A stretch of DNA of 13,557 bases from an uncultured Clostridia bacterium (GTDB lineage: Bacteria > Bacillota > Clostridia > Christensenellales > Borkfalkiaceae). Made by a program: the position numbers and the translations under genes. The stretch is from the NCBI GenBank assembly GCA_947627125.1, contig CANQUY010000039.1, positions 1 through 13,557 on the forward strand, read 5' to 3'. Below are positions 1 to 7,408 of this stretch, piece by piece. Numbering within the stretch: position 1 is the first letter of the stretch; every line of letters starts with the position of its first letter. The notes under the pieces are model-generated. The model was not told the origin of the DNA, searched no databases, and saw only the letters and a list, made by a program, of their open reading frames with translations.

Positions 1-1
1 T

Positions 2-85
2 CTGAGCGAGGCGGTATATCGGTTAGAGATCGAGGCGTTCCCTCTCGTCGTCGCCCACGACGCCCACGGCGGCACGGTGTATTGA
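2..85 (+). CDS. C-terminal end of an unidentified plus-strand protein (partial)
   Basis: The window opens inside a plus-strand frame that reads 27 codons and stops at TGA (83-85). The peptide ends in AFPLVVAHDAHGGTVY, a balanced hydrophobic and polar mix typical of a folded C-terminus, and its codon choice (GAG, GTC, GCC, GGC) matches the rest of the window. The start lies outside the window. I do not recognise the family from so short a piece. The gene would be convergent with the giant lipoprotein gene, and the hairpin at 289-306 could end both transcripts. The alternative is chance read-through of noncoding sequence, since 27 open codons alone are weak support. Confidence 0.5.
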   Translation: MSEAVYRLEIEAFPLVVAHDAHGGTVY

Positions 86-97
86 ATGAAGTCGCTC

Positions 98-140
98 CCG
101 TGCGTTTTATGGGATCCTTCGCTACGCCCAGGATGAGCGC
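98..140. repeat. Intergenic REP-like repeat, copy 1
   Basis: The unit runs CCGTGCGTTTTATGGGATCC followed by TTCGCTACGCCCAGGATGAG. The same unit recurs at about 190-226, 7287-7329, 10591-10643 and 10652-10704, always in this orientation and always between genes. Its core can form two competing hairpins, ATCCT/AGGAT and CGCTC/GAGCG (the latter is broken here by a T-to-C change). Nothing in it looks coding. Confidence 0.85.
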
Positions 141-189
141 GAGGGGGCAGGATAAGCGCGAGGGGCATGGAGCAGACGGGCCGCCGTTG

Positions 190-226
190 GTTTTATGGGA
201 TCCTTCGCTACGCTCAGGATGAGCGC
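190..226. repeat. Intergenic REP-like repeat, copy 2
   Basis: This is a second copy of the same unit. It lacks the CCGTGCG lead-in and begins at TTTTATGGGATCC. The core TTCGCTACGCTCAGGATGAG is intact here. It sits with copy 1 in the 200-bp gap between the partial plus-strand gene and the terminator of the giant lipoprotein gene. Confidence 0.85.
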
Positions 227-229
227 GCG

Positions 230-276
230 GGGCAGGATGAGCGGACGGGCAGGATGAGCGGACGGGCAGGATGAGC
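230..276. repeat. 17-bp tandem repeat, about 2.8 copies
   Basis: The unit GGGCAGGATGAGCGGAC repeats without mismatch at 230-246 and 247-263, with a partial third copy at 264-276. Degenerate relatives (GGGCAGGATAAGCGC) lie just upstream around 145-160. The unit is an extended tail of the AGGATGAGC end of the REP-like repeat, suggesting local slippage expansion of that tail. Confidence 0.85.
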
Positions 277-282
277 AGTTAC

Positions 283-306
283 AAAAAACCTACGGTTTCC
301 CGTAGG
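283..306 (-). terminator. Intrinsic terminator of the giant lipoprotein gene, probably bidirectional
   Basis: On the minus strand the sequence is CCTACGG, a GAAA tetraloop, CCGTAGG, then six T (288-283). The stem of 7 bp is perfect. It begins about 10 bases after the TAA (318-316) that closes the -1-frame continuation of the giant gene, the expected distance for a native gene end. Read on the plus strand the same hairpin is followed by CTTTTATTTTTAT, so it could also stop transcripts from the convergent gene at the left edge. Confidence 0.9.
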
Positions 307-315
307 CTTTTATTT

Positions 316-486
316 TTATGCTCGGTAGATGTTTGCATCGCTTGCCGTACAGTTGACCTGTAAAAAGTCAACGGTAAATGACGCAGAGCCGCAGTAGACG
401 ATCGCAATATAACTTGTTTCCCCGATCCGATAGGTGCAAGTGATAGACCCTTCGATGTAGACAAATTCGATATGAAATGTCACGCC
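316..486 (-). CDS. Out-of-frame C-terminal continuation of the giant lipoprotein
   Basis: If the reading frame shifts by -1 at the run of nine A (495-487), translation does not stop at 482-480. It continues through GGC (486-484) for 56 more codons to TAA at 318-316, with a second in-frame TAA at 312-310. The continuation alternates beta-strand-like segments such as VTFHIEFVYIEGSITC, YIAIVYC and SFTVDFLQVNC. It reads as the missing half of the last beta-sandwich domain, whose first strands (SEYRVDVSIDLPQML) lie just before the A run. It ends directly before the terminator. Whether the cell makes this product, or the sequence has lost one A, cannot be told from the window. I am confident the frame was once coding. 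Confidence 0.8.
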   Translation of the reverse strand, partial: GVTFHIEFVYIEGSITCTYRIGETSYIAIVYCGSASFTVDFLQVNCTASDANIYRA

Positions 487-3400
487 TTTTTTTTTGCATT
501 CAGCATTTGGGGCAAATCGATGGATACATCCACCCGATATTCGGAGCCGCCGAACGGTTTGCTTTCCGATGCGCTGAAATCAATGACCGTTTCCTCGCCG
601 CCATCGGAAAAGATATGCAGCCCGTTGGCACAGAACTGAATGTTCCCGCCGCCGATATTGAGCCGTGCGACAATGCCGTCCGCATCTTCCATGCCGATCT
701 CATCTGCCGTGGCCTCATAGACAAGACTTTCGCCCGAGGAAAGCACGGCGGACTGCCTTGCGGGAGAGGAAGCAGCACTCGTCACAACCGCCGTTGCATT
801 CTGAAGATATGCGCCATCGGGTTGAATCCAAACGGTGTAAAGGCTGTTAAGGTGCGAACCATCTTTCAACGGACGGATCTCATACGTCTGGGTCGCGGAA
901 TAGCCGCTGTAAGCCTCTACATTGCTCGTAATCTTGTATGTGACAACGATTAAATCAGCTTCTTTCCACTCAACGATAATTTCAATATTGGAATTGACTT
1001 TCGCGTTCGCAAAATCTGTCCAGAAACTCTCACCGTTTGCCGCTCCGTTCTCGACGGTACCGGTATCGCCATATCCATCATGTCCTGCATACGTCCGTGC
1101 AAAAGACTTGGCGATCTTCAAATTGTATCGGGTGACATTCTCCGCTTCAAACACCCAGCCATCAGAGCCTGTAACGAAATTATCAATACGAAGATTCGTG
1201 CGCACATTGTCCCGCACATTCTTGCTCCCATACGGGAAGATCTCTGCCGCAAAACCTTGGTAATTGTTTACGGGAGCATTTTGCAGTGTTCCCTTCACCG
1301 TCAAGGTCTGCCCCTGCTTGATCGTCTTTTCGTAATGCGGGCCAACATTGTACACATTGGATTCGGCCGTACCGACGGTAATATTTTCTTGTGCCATTGT
1401 ATCGGCCACTTCAGCGGTAATAGCGCTGCGCACGATTTTGCCATTGGTTAGTGTTGCCGCCTCGCCCGAGAGCGCAACGGAAATGTCCTGCCCCGTTAAG
1501 CCGTCCATGATATAAGAAATCGTAAACGTTTCATCTTTCCCGTTGAGGCTTGTAACGTAGACATAATAGACTTCTACAACACCTTCCGTGACATAGCTCA
1601 CTGTAGCTGTAAGCCTATGGTTGGTTCCGCTTGCCACCATTTGATCCAGCCCGACGACCCAATCGTTGGGATTGTTCGTGATGGTCAACGCACCTGCGAT
1701 CGCGCCGGCATATTTGCCCTCTTCGCGGTTGATTCTCCAATCGTATGCAAATGTTGCATGATCTGCAAATGCTGTTGTAGAAAGAGCATATTGAACGCCA
1801 TCCCAACGAGAGAACTCATTCTCCCCTGCAGCATTTTTACCGGTGAAAGTGAGATTTCCCGTTAAGGTCAACATTTGACCCGGTTTCAACGCTTCGGGAT
1901 ATTCATATACTCTCGCATCCCATGTGGTAGCATTCACGTCATTCAGTGTTATTTCATCGTTCAGCTGCCACTTCGCATAGAGAGTGAGGGCGTGGTTGTC
2001 GTCGGCATGGTCGGAGGGAATAAATCCTTCGCCGACCTGCGTTTCAGTGTCGCCTTCCATATAGTACCAATACAGGAAGGTATAATTTTCCTTGGCGGGA
2101 GCGTCGGGCGCATGGAATACGTTGCCCTCTTCATAGGTCTGGGCGGGAACTTTCGTCCTATCTCCGTCCACGTCAAAGGTGACTGTCGTCTGCACGGCGG
2201 GACGGGGAATGTCCTCGACCTTGACCGCAACGCAGCCCCAGTTGTGCGCCTCGTCGTTTTGACCATTCTCATTGAGGAGCGTAAACTTGTGCGCAGAGTT
2301 CTGCACCGTGGTGTTGGGAACTGCCTGCTCGGCGGTAAGTTTCAGGTCCAAACCGGGATTATCTCCGCCGGTCGCCGCCCGGAAGTGTGCGATATACGCG
2401 TTGGTCTTTGTTTCAAGGGCAGAGATATCGAACTTGATCGTCCAGCTGTAGACGCCGTCCTGCTGTTCGCCGACGGTGACCGTCCTCGCAAAATCATCCC
2501 GATATTCAGTGGTGTTGAGCTCCTGCAGGTCGAAATAGATCGTATTGAGCGCAGCTTCGACTGCTTCGGCGTCCGCAAGGCCCGTGACAGTGCCGCTGAG
2601 GACGAAATAGACCTTTTCCCCGCTCACTTCAAGGGTCGCTCCCGTTGCCGTGAACTCGGCCTGCGGCTGAGGAGGCGTGCTCTCTCCCGCGACGGTGAGG
2701 GTGAGCTCGTGGTTTTCGGCCTTGAGCGAATAGGCCCTGCCGCCGATTTCGACTTTGGACGACGGCGCATGGACTTCACTTGTGATCGCCTTGACCTCTT
2801 CCGCCTGACCGTCCACGACGAGGGTGACTTTGTAATCTCCGTTTTCGATCGCGGCGGCCTCTTCATTCTTGATGAGGAAGTAGATGCGGTATGTGCCGTC
2901 AGCGTCTGCGCCGACTTCCTGTGCATTGTACAGAACGTTGTTGATCTTTATCTTGAGGGCGGCCTTTAACGTATCGGCGGTGTAGCCTGTGGCCTTGGCC
3001 CTGAGGAGAATTCTGAATCCCTCGGTGCCGAACACACCGATTTCAGACGAACCGAAGTCGCTGATGGATTTTGCGGTCGGGGTCGTGCCCTCCTTGGTGA
3101 GGGTGAAGGAGATCGAGCCGTAATAGTATCCCGTTAAGGTGTTTTCATCTGCTCCCGCGGTAAGGAATAGACGCGCCATTATTAGCTCGTCATCCGGAGC
3201 TTCCTTTTCAAAACATACAATATATTTGCCGATGACAATAAGGGTCAGATTATCAGCCGTCTCCTCGCCGAATTTCGCCTCGGGAGCTGCGCCGAAGGTC
3301 ACACTGACGTTGACATTATTGTCGAAGGCAACCGTGCCCCTGTAGGTGCCGCTTGCGGGAAGGGTGACAGAACCCATATCGGCGGACCGCGTCGTAAATG

Positions 3401-6400
3401 TTGCGTTGGAGACAAGGTTTTCGATATCAACGATCAATTTGCCATCGCTCAGGCGAACCTCAATCTTCAAACCATTATCTTCGCTGATTTTATAATCATT
3501 TTCGGTGACTTGCGGGAGTCTGACTGCCTGAATACCGCCTCTGTTTTCAATCGGCTTCATCTCAAGAAGGAAATCGATATAGGTATCGCCCTTTTTGACG
3601 TATGCGGTCATGCTGAGAGCCGTGCCCTCCATGGTGAGATTTTCCGCACCCGTCCAGAGGCCCTCAATGGGGTCGAGTTGGATCGCGCTGCCCTCAACGG
3701 TGAGATAGAGCTTGCCGCCCTCTTCCTTCAGAGTGAACGTTTGGTTTCCCTTTTTCTGCTGACCGACCTGTCCCTTCGTCACCGTCGGGCATTCGTAATT
3801 GTCGCCGCCGACAACGAGGACAACGGCATACTGTTCTGCCGAAAGCGTTTCAACGGTCGGCTCACCGCCCGTCAGATCAAAGCGAAGGAGCATCGTGTTG
3901 GCGGGATCCACGATCGCAGCAAATTCCAAACTGCCGACCTTGAGCTTGGCCGCGGCGAGCTCCGCCGCTTCGTAGCCCTGCACGGTTTGGAAATTGATCA
4001 TGATATAAATTTTACCTTCGCCGTCGGCTGCGAACGTCGTCCCTGCGAATGTGATCTTCTTTTCGACGACTTCCACGCGCGTGTGGGCGAGAACGAGCTT
4101 TCCACTCTCGAGCTTCAGCGTGTAGACGTCATGCTCAAACTGAACTTGGAATTCTGCCTCATTGACCGCCGACGAAGGGCAATCGTAAGTCCTGTTGGCC
4201 GAGGTCAGCTTGAGTTTGACCTCCGCGCCGTCGCCGATATTTGCGAGTTTGGAGGCTTCGACGTGGAAGAAAAGATTGTAGATTCCGCTTTCGGCCTTAG
4301 TCACTTCGTGGGCCTCGAACTCCACAATGCCGATGAGGAGTTTGACGTCCGCTTTGAGCTCATCAACGGTGGCATAGCCGTCCGCTTTGGCCCTCAGGAT
4401 GAGCTGGAAGGCCGTATTGTTGAGCGGGAGGACGTTGCTGTCTGAAAACTCCTTGAGAGCTTTGTCCGACGGCTGCGGCGTGGTGCCGTCGGAGGCTGTT
4501 TCAATGGTGAGGACGATATTCGCATCCGTCACGGTGACGGAATATTTGCCGTTCTCCTCATGCAAAACCGTGTCGCCGTTCTTGACGGAAACGAGCTTGT
4601 ATCCGCTCTCCACCGTGACCGTGAAATACACGACGGTATTTGCCTCATAGGGGCCGCTCTTCTCGAACGTGACATTGACATGCTCTCCCGTATAGGTGAC
4701 GGTGTAGCCCGAGGACGGAGGCGGGGTCACGGACGAACCCTCGACGGTGAGATAGAGCTTGCCACCCTCCTCCTTCAGGGTATACGTCCTGTTGTCCTTG
4801 GTCTGCCTGCCGACTTGGCCCGTCGTCACCGTCGGGCATTCGTAATTATCGCCGCCGACAACGAGAACAACGGCATGCTTTTCCGCCGTGAGCGTTTCAA
4901 CGGTCGGCGTGCCGCCCGTCAAGTCAAAGCGGAGGGTGTTCTTGTTGGAAGCATCCGCGCGGACGCTGAATTCGAGGGCCCCGATCTTGAGTTTTGCCGC
5001 AAGAACGGCCGTCTCTTCATAGCCCTGCGTCTGCAAGTTGAGCGTGATATAGAGTTTCCCTTCGCCGTCGAAATCAAACGCAGTTCCCGCAAAGGTGATC
5101 TTCTTCTCGACGACTTCCACGCGCGTGTGGGCGAGAACGAGCTTATTTCCCTCGAGCTTCAGCGTGTAGACGTCGTGCTCGAACTGAACTTGGTATTCCG
5201 TTTCGTTGACCGCCGTCGCGGGGCATTCGTAAGTCTTGTTCGCGGCGATCGATTTGAGCTTGACCTCTGCGCTGTCCCCCATGCCCGCGAGTTTGGATAC
5301 TTCGACCCAAAAGAACATGTTATAGATGCCGCTGCCGCCGTCAACCGTCACCTCGTGGGCCTCGATCTCCACGGAGCCGATGAGGAGCTTGACGTCCCCT
5401 TTGAGCTCGTCAACAGTGGCATAGCCGTCCGCCTTGGCCCTCAAGATGAGCTGGAAGGTCGTATCGTTGAGCGGCAGGGCGTTGCTGTCCGCAAACTCCT
5501 TGAGCGTCTTGCCCTGCGGCTGGGGCGCGGTGACCTCTCTCGTTTCGACGGTGATGACGATATCGGCCTCGCCGACGGTGACGGAATACTTGCCGTTCTG
5601 CTCGCTCAACACCGTGTTGCCGTTCTTGACGGAAACGATCTCATACCCGCTCTCCGCCGTGACGGTGAACGTGACAACTGTACCCGAATTGTAGGGGCCG
5701 TTTTGGTCGAATTTGACCGTGACGTGCTCGGATGCGCAGGTGACGTTGTACGTCTTTGCGGGCGGGTTCTCGCCGTTCTTCGTGAAGGTGACGGTGAACG
5801 CCGCGTCCGCGGTGACGGTGAGTTCATACTTCCCCTCTGCGTTGAGGTCGATCTTGCTGCCGTTGAGCTTGACTTCAACGGAATAGCCCTCCGCCGTGAC
5901 GACGGTAAGGGTGACTTTTTCGTCCTTTCCGACGGCGCCCTGCTTGTCGAGTGCGGCGGAATTGCCGTTACCATCCCCCGTAACGGAGAGCGAAACGTTG
6001 AATTCATGCGCTCCCGTCGATTCGGAGGTTATCGTGATCTCAATGTCCTTTTCCGCAAAGGTGACGGTGTACATGCCGTCCTCACCCTTTTGAAGTTCCG
6101 CGCCGTCTGCTTTCACGGAGGTGACCTTGAGGTTGTCCCCGGGGGCGAAATCTACGGTGAACTTGACGACGTCGCCCTTGTGATAGGGGCCCTGTTTGTC
6201 GAATTCCACATGCGCTTTCCCGCTGGGGTCGGTCACTTTGATGGTATATGCGGGAACGTCCGAGCCGTTCTCCTGCCACTGCGCCTTCATGGTCACGTTG
6301 TTTGCGGGCATCGTGAACTCTCCGCCGCCTTCATACGTCGTCGTGCCGTCGTTCCAGCCCGTGAAGGTGTGGCCCTCATAGGTGAAGACGTCCGCGCCCT

Positions 6401-6605
6401 TGAGCGTGACTTTCTCCCCCTCCTTGTGTTTTTCGGTGATGTCTGCGCCCGTGCCGCCGTTCGCCTGATAGGTGAGCGAATACGTCGCGGGTTGATCGTC
6501 GGGATTATCCCCCTGCTCTCCGTCGCCGCCGCACGCCGCAAAGAGGCATGCCCCGAAGCAGACAATGAGAAGGACGGTGAGGATCCGCAGCCAATACTTT
6601 TTCAT
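480..6605 (-). CDS. Giant repeat-containing surface lipoprotein with InlB-type repeats (zero frame, 2,041 aa)
   Basis: The start is the ATG at 6605, encoding MKKYWLRIL, because GGGAGG lies just upstream; the ATG codons further upstream in the same frame have no such site. Residues 1-25 form a lipoprotein signal peptide with lipobox LFAAC and acylated Cys25, so the protein should be anchored to the outer face of the membrane. Residues about 42-110 resemble the Listeria-Bacteroides/InlB B-repeat (GHTFTGWND...KAQW). About 119-355 holds three further beta-rich repeats with VKFDQNGPY-like and ESGYEIVSVKNG-like motifs. Residues 284-625 and 633-975 are two copies of one large unit, and about 1177-1265 is a third, diverged partial copy. 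A second InlB-like repeat spans 1473-1547 (LTLYAKWQ), followed by three beta-sandwich or jelly-roll-like stretches to the end. I see no catalytic motif, LPXTG signal or SLH domain. The likely role is adhesion or ligand binding, by inference. The frame ends abruptly at LNAKKKA after an A9 run. Confidence 0.9.
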   Translation of the reverse strand: MKKYWLRILTVLLIVCFGACLFAACGGDGEQGDNPDDQPATYSLTYQANGGTGADITEKHKEGEKVTLKGADVFTYEGHTFTGWNDGTTTYEGGGEFTMPANNVTMKAQWQENGSDVPAYTIKVTDPSGKAHVEFDKQGPYHKGDVVKFTVDFAPGDNLKVTSVKADGAELQKGEDGMYTVTFAEKDIEITITSESTGAHEFNVSLSVTGDGNGNSAALDKQGAVGKDEKVTLTVVTAEGYSVEVKLNGSKIDLNAEGKYELTVTADAAFTVTFTKNGENPPAKTYNVTCASEHVTVKFDQNGPYNSGTVVTFTVTAESGYEIVSVKNGNTVLSEQNGKYSVTVGEADIVITVETREVTAPQPQGKTLKEFADSNALPLNDTTFQLILRAKADGYATVDELKGDVKLLIGSVEIEAHEVTVDGGSGIYNMFFWVEVSKLAGMGDSAEVKLKSIAANKTYECPATAVNETEYQVQFEHDVYTLKLEGNKLVLAHTRVEVVEKKITFAGTAFDFDGEGKLYITLNLQTQGYEETAVLAAKLKIGALEFSVRADASNKNTLRFDLTGGTPTVETLTAEKHAVVLVVGGDNYECPTVTTGQVGRQTKDNRTYTLKEEGGKLYLTVEGSSVTPPPSSGYTVTYTGEHVNVTFEKSGPYEANTVVYFTVTVESGYKLVSVKNGDTVLHEENGKYSVTVTDANIVLTIETASDGTTPQPSDKALKEFSDSNVLPLNNTAFQLILRAKADGYATVDELKADVKLLIGIVEFEAHEVTKAESGIYNLFFHVEASKLANIGDGAEVKLKLTSANRTYDCPSSAVNEAEFQVQFEHDVYTLKLESGKLVLAHTRVEVVEKKITFAGTTFAADGEGKIYIMINFQTVQGYEAAELAAAKLKVGSLEFAAIVDPANTMLLRFDLTGGEPTVETLSAEQYAVVLVVGGDNYECPTVTKGQVGQQKKGNQTFTLKEEGGKLYLTVEGSAIQLDPIEGLWTGAENLTMEGTALSMTAYVKKGDTYIDFLLEMKPIENRGGIQAVRLPQVTENDYKISEDNGLKIEVRLSDGKLIVDIENLVSNATFTTRSADMGSVTLPASGTYRGTVAFDNNVNVSVTFGAAPEAKFGEETADNLTLIVIGKYIVCFEKEAPDDELIMARLFLTAGADENTLTGYYYGSISFTLTKEGTTPTAKSISDFGSSEIGVFGTEGFRILLRAKATGYTADTLKAALKIKINNVLYNAQEVGADADGTYRIYFLIKNEEAAAIENGDYKVTLVVDGQAEEVKAITSEVHAPSSKVEIGGRAYSLKAENHELTLTVAGESTPPQPQAEFTATGATLEVSGEKVYFVLSGTVTGLADAEAVEAALNTIYFDLQELNTTEYRDDFARTVTVGEQQDGVYSWTIKFDISALETKTNAYIAHFRAATGGDNPGLDLKLTAEQAVPNTTVQNSAHKFTLLNENGQNDEAHNWGCVAVKVEDIPRPAVQTTVTFDVDGDRTKVPAQTYEEGNVFHAPDAPAKENYTFLYWYYMEGDTETQVGEGFIPSDHADDNHALTLYAKWQLNDEITLNDVNATTWDARVYEYPEALKPGQMLTLTGNLTFTGKNAAGENEFSRWDGVQYALSTTAFADHATFAYDWRINREEGKYAGAIAGALTITNNPNDWVVGLDQMVASGTNHRLTATVSYVTEGVVEVYYVYVTSLNGKDETFTISYIMDGLTGQDISVALSGEAATLTNGKIVRSAITAEVADTMAQENITVGTAESNVYNVGPHYEKTIKQGQTLTVKGTLQNAPVNNYQGFAAEIFPYGSKNVRDNVRTNLRIDNFVTGSDGWVFEAENVTRYNLKIAKSFARTYAGHDGYGDTGTVENGAANGESFWTDFANAKVNSNIEIIVEWKEADLIVVTYKITSNVEAYSGYSATQTYEIRPLKDGSHLNSLYTVWIQPDGAYLQNATAVVTSAASSPARQSAVLSSGESLVYEATADEIGMEDADGIVARLNIGGGNIQFCANGLHIFSDGGEETVIDFSASESKPFGGSEYRVDVSIDLPQMLNAKKKA
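486..495 (-). other. Candidate -1 frameshift site (A9 run containing A AAA AAG)
   Basis: Minus-strand codons read GCA AAA AAA AAG GCG TGA. The zero frame therefore contains a correctly phased A AAA AAG heptamer, the slippery sequence used by E. coli dnaX, inside a run of nine A. The zero-frame stop follows one codon later, while the -1 frame is open to a terminator-linked TAA at 318-316. No convincing downstream stimulatory hairpin is evident. A tenth A would restore one uninterrupted frame of 2,096 residues, so a homopolymer sequencing error or a recent indel must be kept open. Confidence 0.7.
3683..4709 (-). repeat. Large internal duplication in the giant lipoprotein, copy B
   Basis: This encodes residues about 633-975, from GYTVTYTGEHV to LTVEGSAI. 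It matches copy A almost domain for domain at a period of about 1,044-1,047 bp (348-349 codons). Shared blocks include FQLILRAKADGYATVDELK, VQFEHDVYTLKLE, LVLAHTRVEVVEKKITFAG, VVLVVGGDNYECPTVT and KEEGGKLYLTVEGS. The period changes by one codon along the unit, so small in-frame indels have accumulated since the duplication. Confidence 0.9.
4733..5756 (-). repeat. Large internal duplication in the giant lipoprotein, copy A
   Basis: This encodes residues about 284-625, from KTYNVTCASEHV to LTVEGSSV. It is separated from copy B by a short proline/serine linker (TPPPSS). Each copy begins with a beta repeat ending in ESGYxxVSVKNG. It continues with a segment opening LKEF.DSN.LPLN, and then one opening YQVQFEHDVYTL. 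Because the unit spans several domains, the duplication was of a multi-domain block rather than of a single repeat. Confidence 0.9.
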
Positions 6606-6688
6606 GTCTTTCCTCCCTAACATAGTTGTTTCTTTTATGACATTCTTCATGCAGAAAACGCACAAATCATGACATTTCTATACAATTT

Positions 6689-6716
6689 ATTATATCATAG
6701 CTTTTGGCTCTGTCAA
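6689..6716 (-). promoter_or_regulatory. Sigma-A promoter of the giant lipoprotein gene
   Basis: The minus strand carries TTGACA (6716-6711), a 16-base spacer and TATAAT (6694-6689), both hexamers at full consensus. Transcription should start near 6682, giving a leader of about 77 bases before the ATG at 6605. A/T-rich sequence lies upstream (about 6722-6784) and may act as an UP-like element. High expression is predicted. Confidence 0.85.
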
Positions 6717-6821
6717 GGTATCGCAGGAAAAATTCCCCGCTCTTCTTTCCCATTTTCTTGAAAAATTTTTAAAAATTGGCAAAATCGGCCTAAAATTGGC
6801 CTTTTGGGCGGGAAGGAATGC

Positions 6822-7070
6822 CCTCATCCCGAGCGAAGCGAGCGGATCTCGTAAACCAACGAAGCCCGCCCCGCGTCATTCTGAGAACGGGAGAAGGACG
6901 AGAGAACGGGATTTAAACCGCCCCGCGCGCGTTCTATTCATGTCTAAGCGCGGCACGAGCGCGTAGCGCGAAGTTAGAATCTCGCGGGGCGTATCTCCAC
7001 TGTGCGGCGAGATGCTTCGGTACCGCTTTCGTAGACTGCGTTGTACTCCCCTTCTCAGCATGACGCCGCC
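6822..7070. repeat. Intergenic direct repeat, long copy
   Basis: This begins CCTCATCCCGAGCGAAGCGA and ends CTTCTCAGCATGACGCCGCC. It is nearly identical to 7079-7274 over both ends. It differs by an extra segment of about 50 bases (about 6911-6972) that itself looks like another member of the same family (TCATGTCTAAGCG...GCGAAGTTAGAATC). The repeat contains several GAGCGAAGCGA-type palindromic cores. No ORF here has gene-like character. Confidence 0.85.
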
Positions 7071-7078
7071 CCCGCCCC

Positions 7079-7274
7079 CCTCATCCCGAGCGAAGCGAGC
7101 GGATCTCGCAGACCAACGAAGCCCGCCCCGCGTCATTCTGAGAACGAGAGAAGGACGAGAGAACGGGAACTGACCCGAAGAATCTCGCGGGGCGTATCTC
7201 CACTGTGCGGCGAGATGCTTCGGTACCGCTTTCGTAGACTGCGTTCATACTCTCCTTCTCAGCATGACGCCGCC
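7079..7274. repeat. Intergenic direct repeat, short copy
   Basis: This is the second copy of the preceding unit, 196 bp long, in direct orientation and immediately adjacent. Shared blocks include the stretch from GTCATTCTGAGAACG to GACGAGAGAACGGGA and the stretch from GAATCTCGCGGGGCGTATCT to GCTTTCGTAGACTGCGTT. The two copies, with 7275-7377, fill the gap between the giant lipoprotein promoter and the anti-sigma terminator. No gene is seen in it. Confidence 0.85.
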
Positions 7275-7286
7275 ACCCACGGGCTC

Positions 7287-7329
7287 CCGTGCGTTTTATG
7301 GGATCCTTCGCTGCGCTCAGGATGAGCGG
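7287..7329. repeat. Intergenic REP-like repeat, copy 3
   Basis: This carries CCGTGCGTTTTATGGGATCC then TTCGCTGCGCTCAGGATGAG, with one A-to-G difference in the core from copy 2. It lies directly against the GC hairpin element at 7332. Confidence 0.85.
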
Positions 7330-7331
7330 AG

Positions 7332-7364
7332 CCCCCTCCTTGGGGAGGGGGGTAGAGCGGCGGG
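7332..7364 (+). repeat. GC hairpin/G-run element, inverted and degenerate copy
   Basis: CCCCCTCC (7332-7339), loop TTGG and GGAGGGGG (7344-7351) form an 8-bp hairpin. It is followed by TAGAGCGGCGGGG. The same hairpin occurs at 8979-8998 and 10486-10505 on the opposite strand. Here the third G-run is only GG, so the four-run quadruplex pattern is broken. It lies downstream of the anti-sigma terminator. Confidence 0.8.
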
Positions 7365-7377
7365 GACAGACACCACG

Positions 7378-7401
7378 AAAAAAGGCCCGCGCGGGGCCTT
7401 T
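7378..7401 (-). terminator. Intrinsic terminator of the sigma/anti-sigma operon
   Basis: On the minus strand AAAGGCCC pairs with GGGCCTTT across a five-base CGCGC loop, followed by six T (7383-7378, partly within the stem). It starts 7 bases after the anti-sigma stop codon (7411-7409). Confidence 0.9.
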
Positions 7402-7408
7402 GGGTTTC

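Noticed and set aside
230..276. Short tandem repeats as a CRISPR array
   Set aside because: The 17-bp units are contiguous with no spacers, and no cas genes are present.
279..464. 61-codon minus-strand ORF downstream of the giant lipoprotein stop
   Set aside because: It runs through the terminator hairpin and lacks a ribosome binding site. The same DNA read one frame over gives a much more protein-like continuation ending exactly before the terminator.
4560..6620. 686-codon plus-strand open frame opposite the giant lipoprotein gene
   Set aside because: It is an antisense shadow. Its protein is rich in Arg, Gly, Asp and Val with no domain, its pieces mirror the repeats of the real gene, and no ribosome binding site or promoter serves it.
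6787..6805. GGCC-TAAAATT-GGCC-TTTT as a plus-strand terminator
   Set aside because: The stem is only 4 bp and no plus-strand gene ends nearby.
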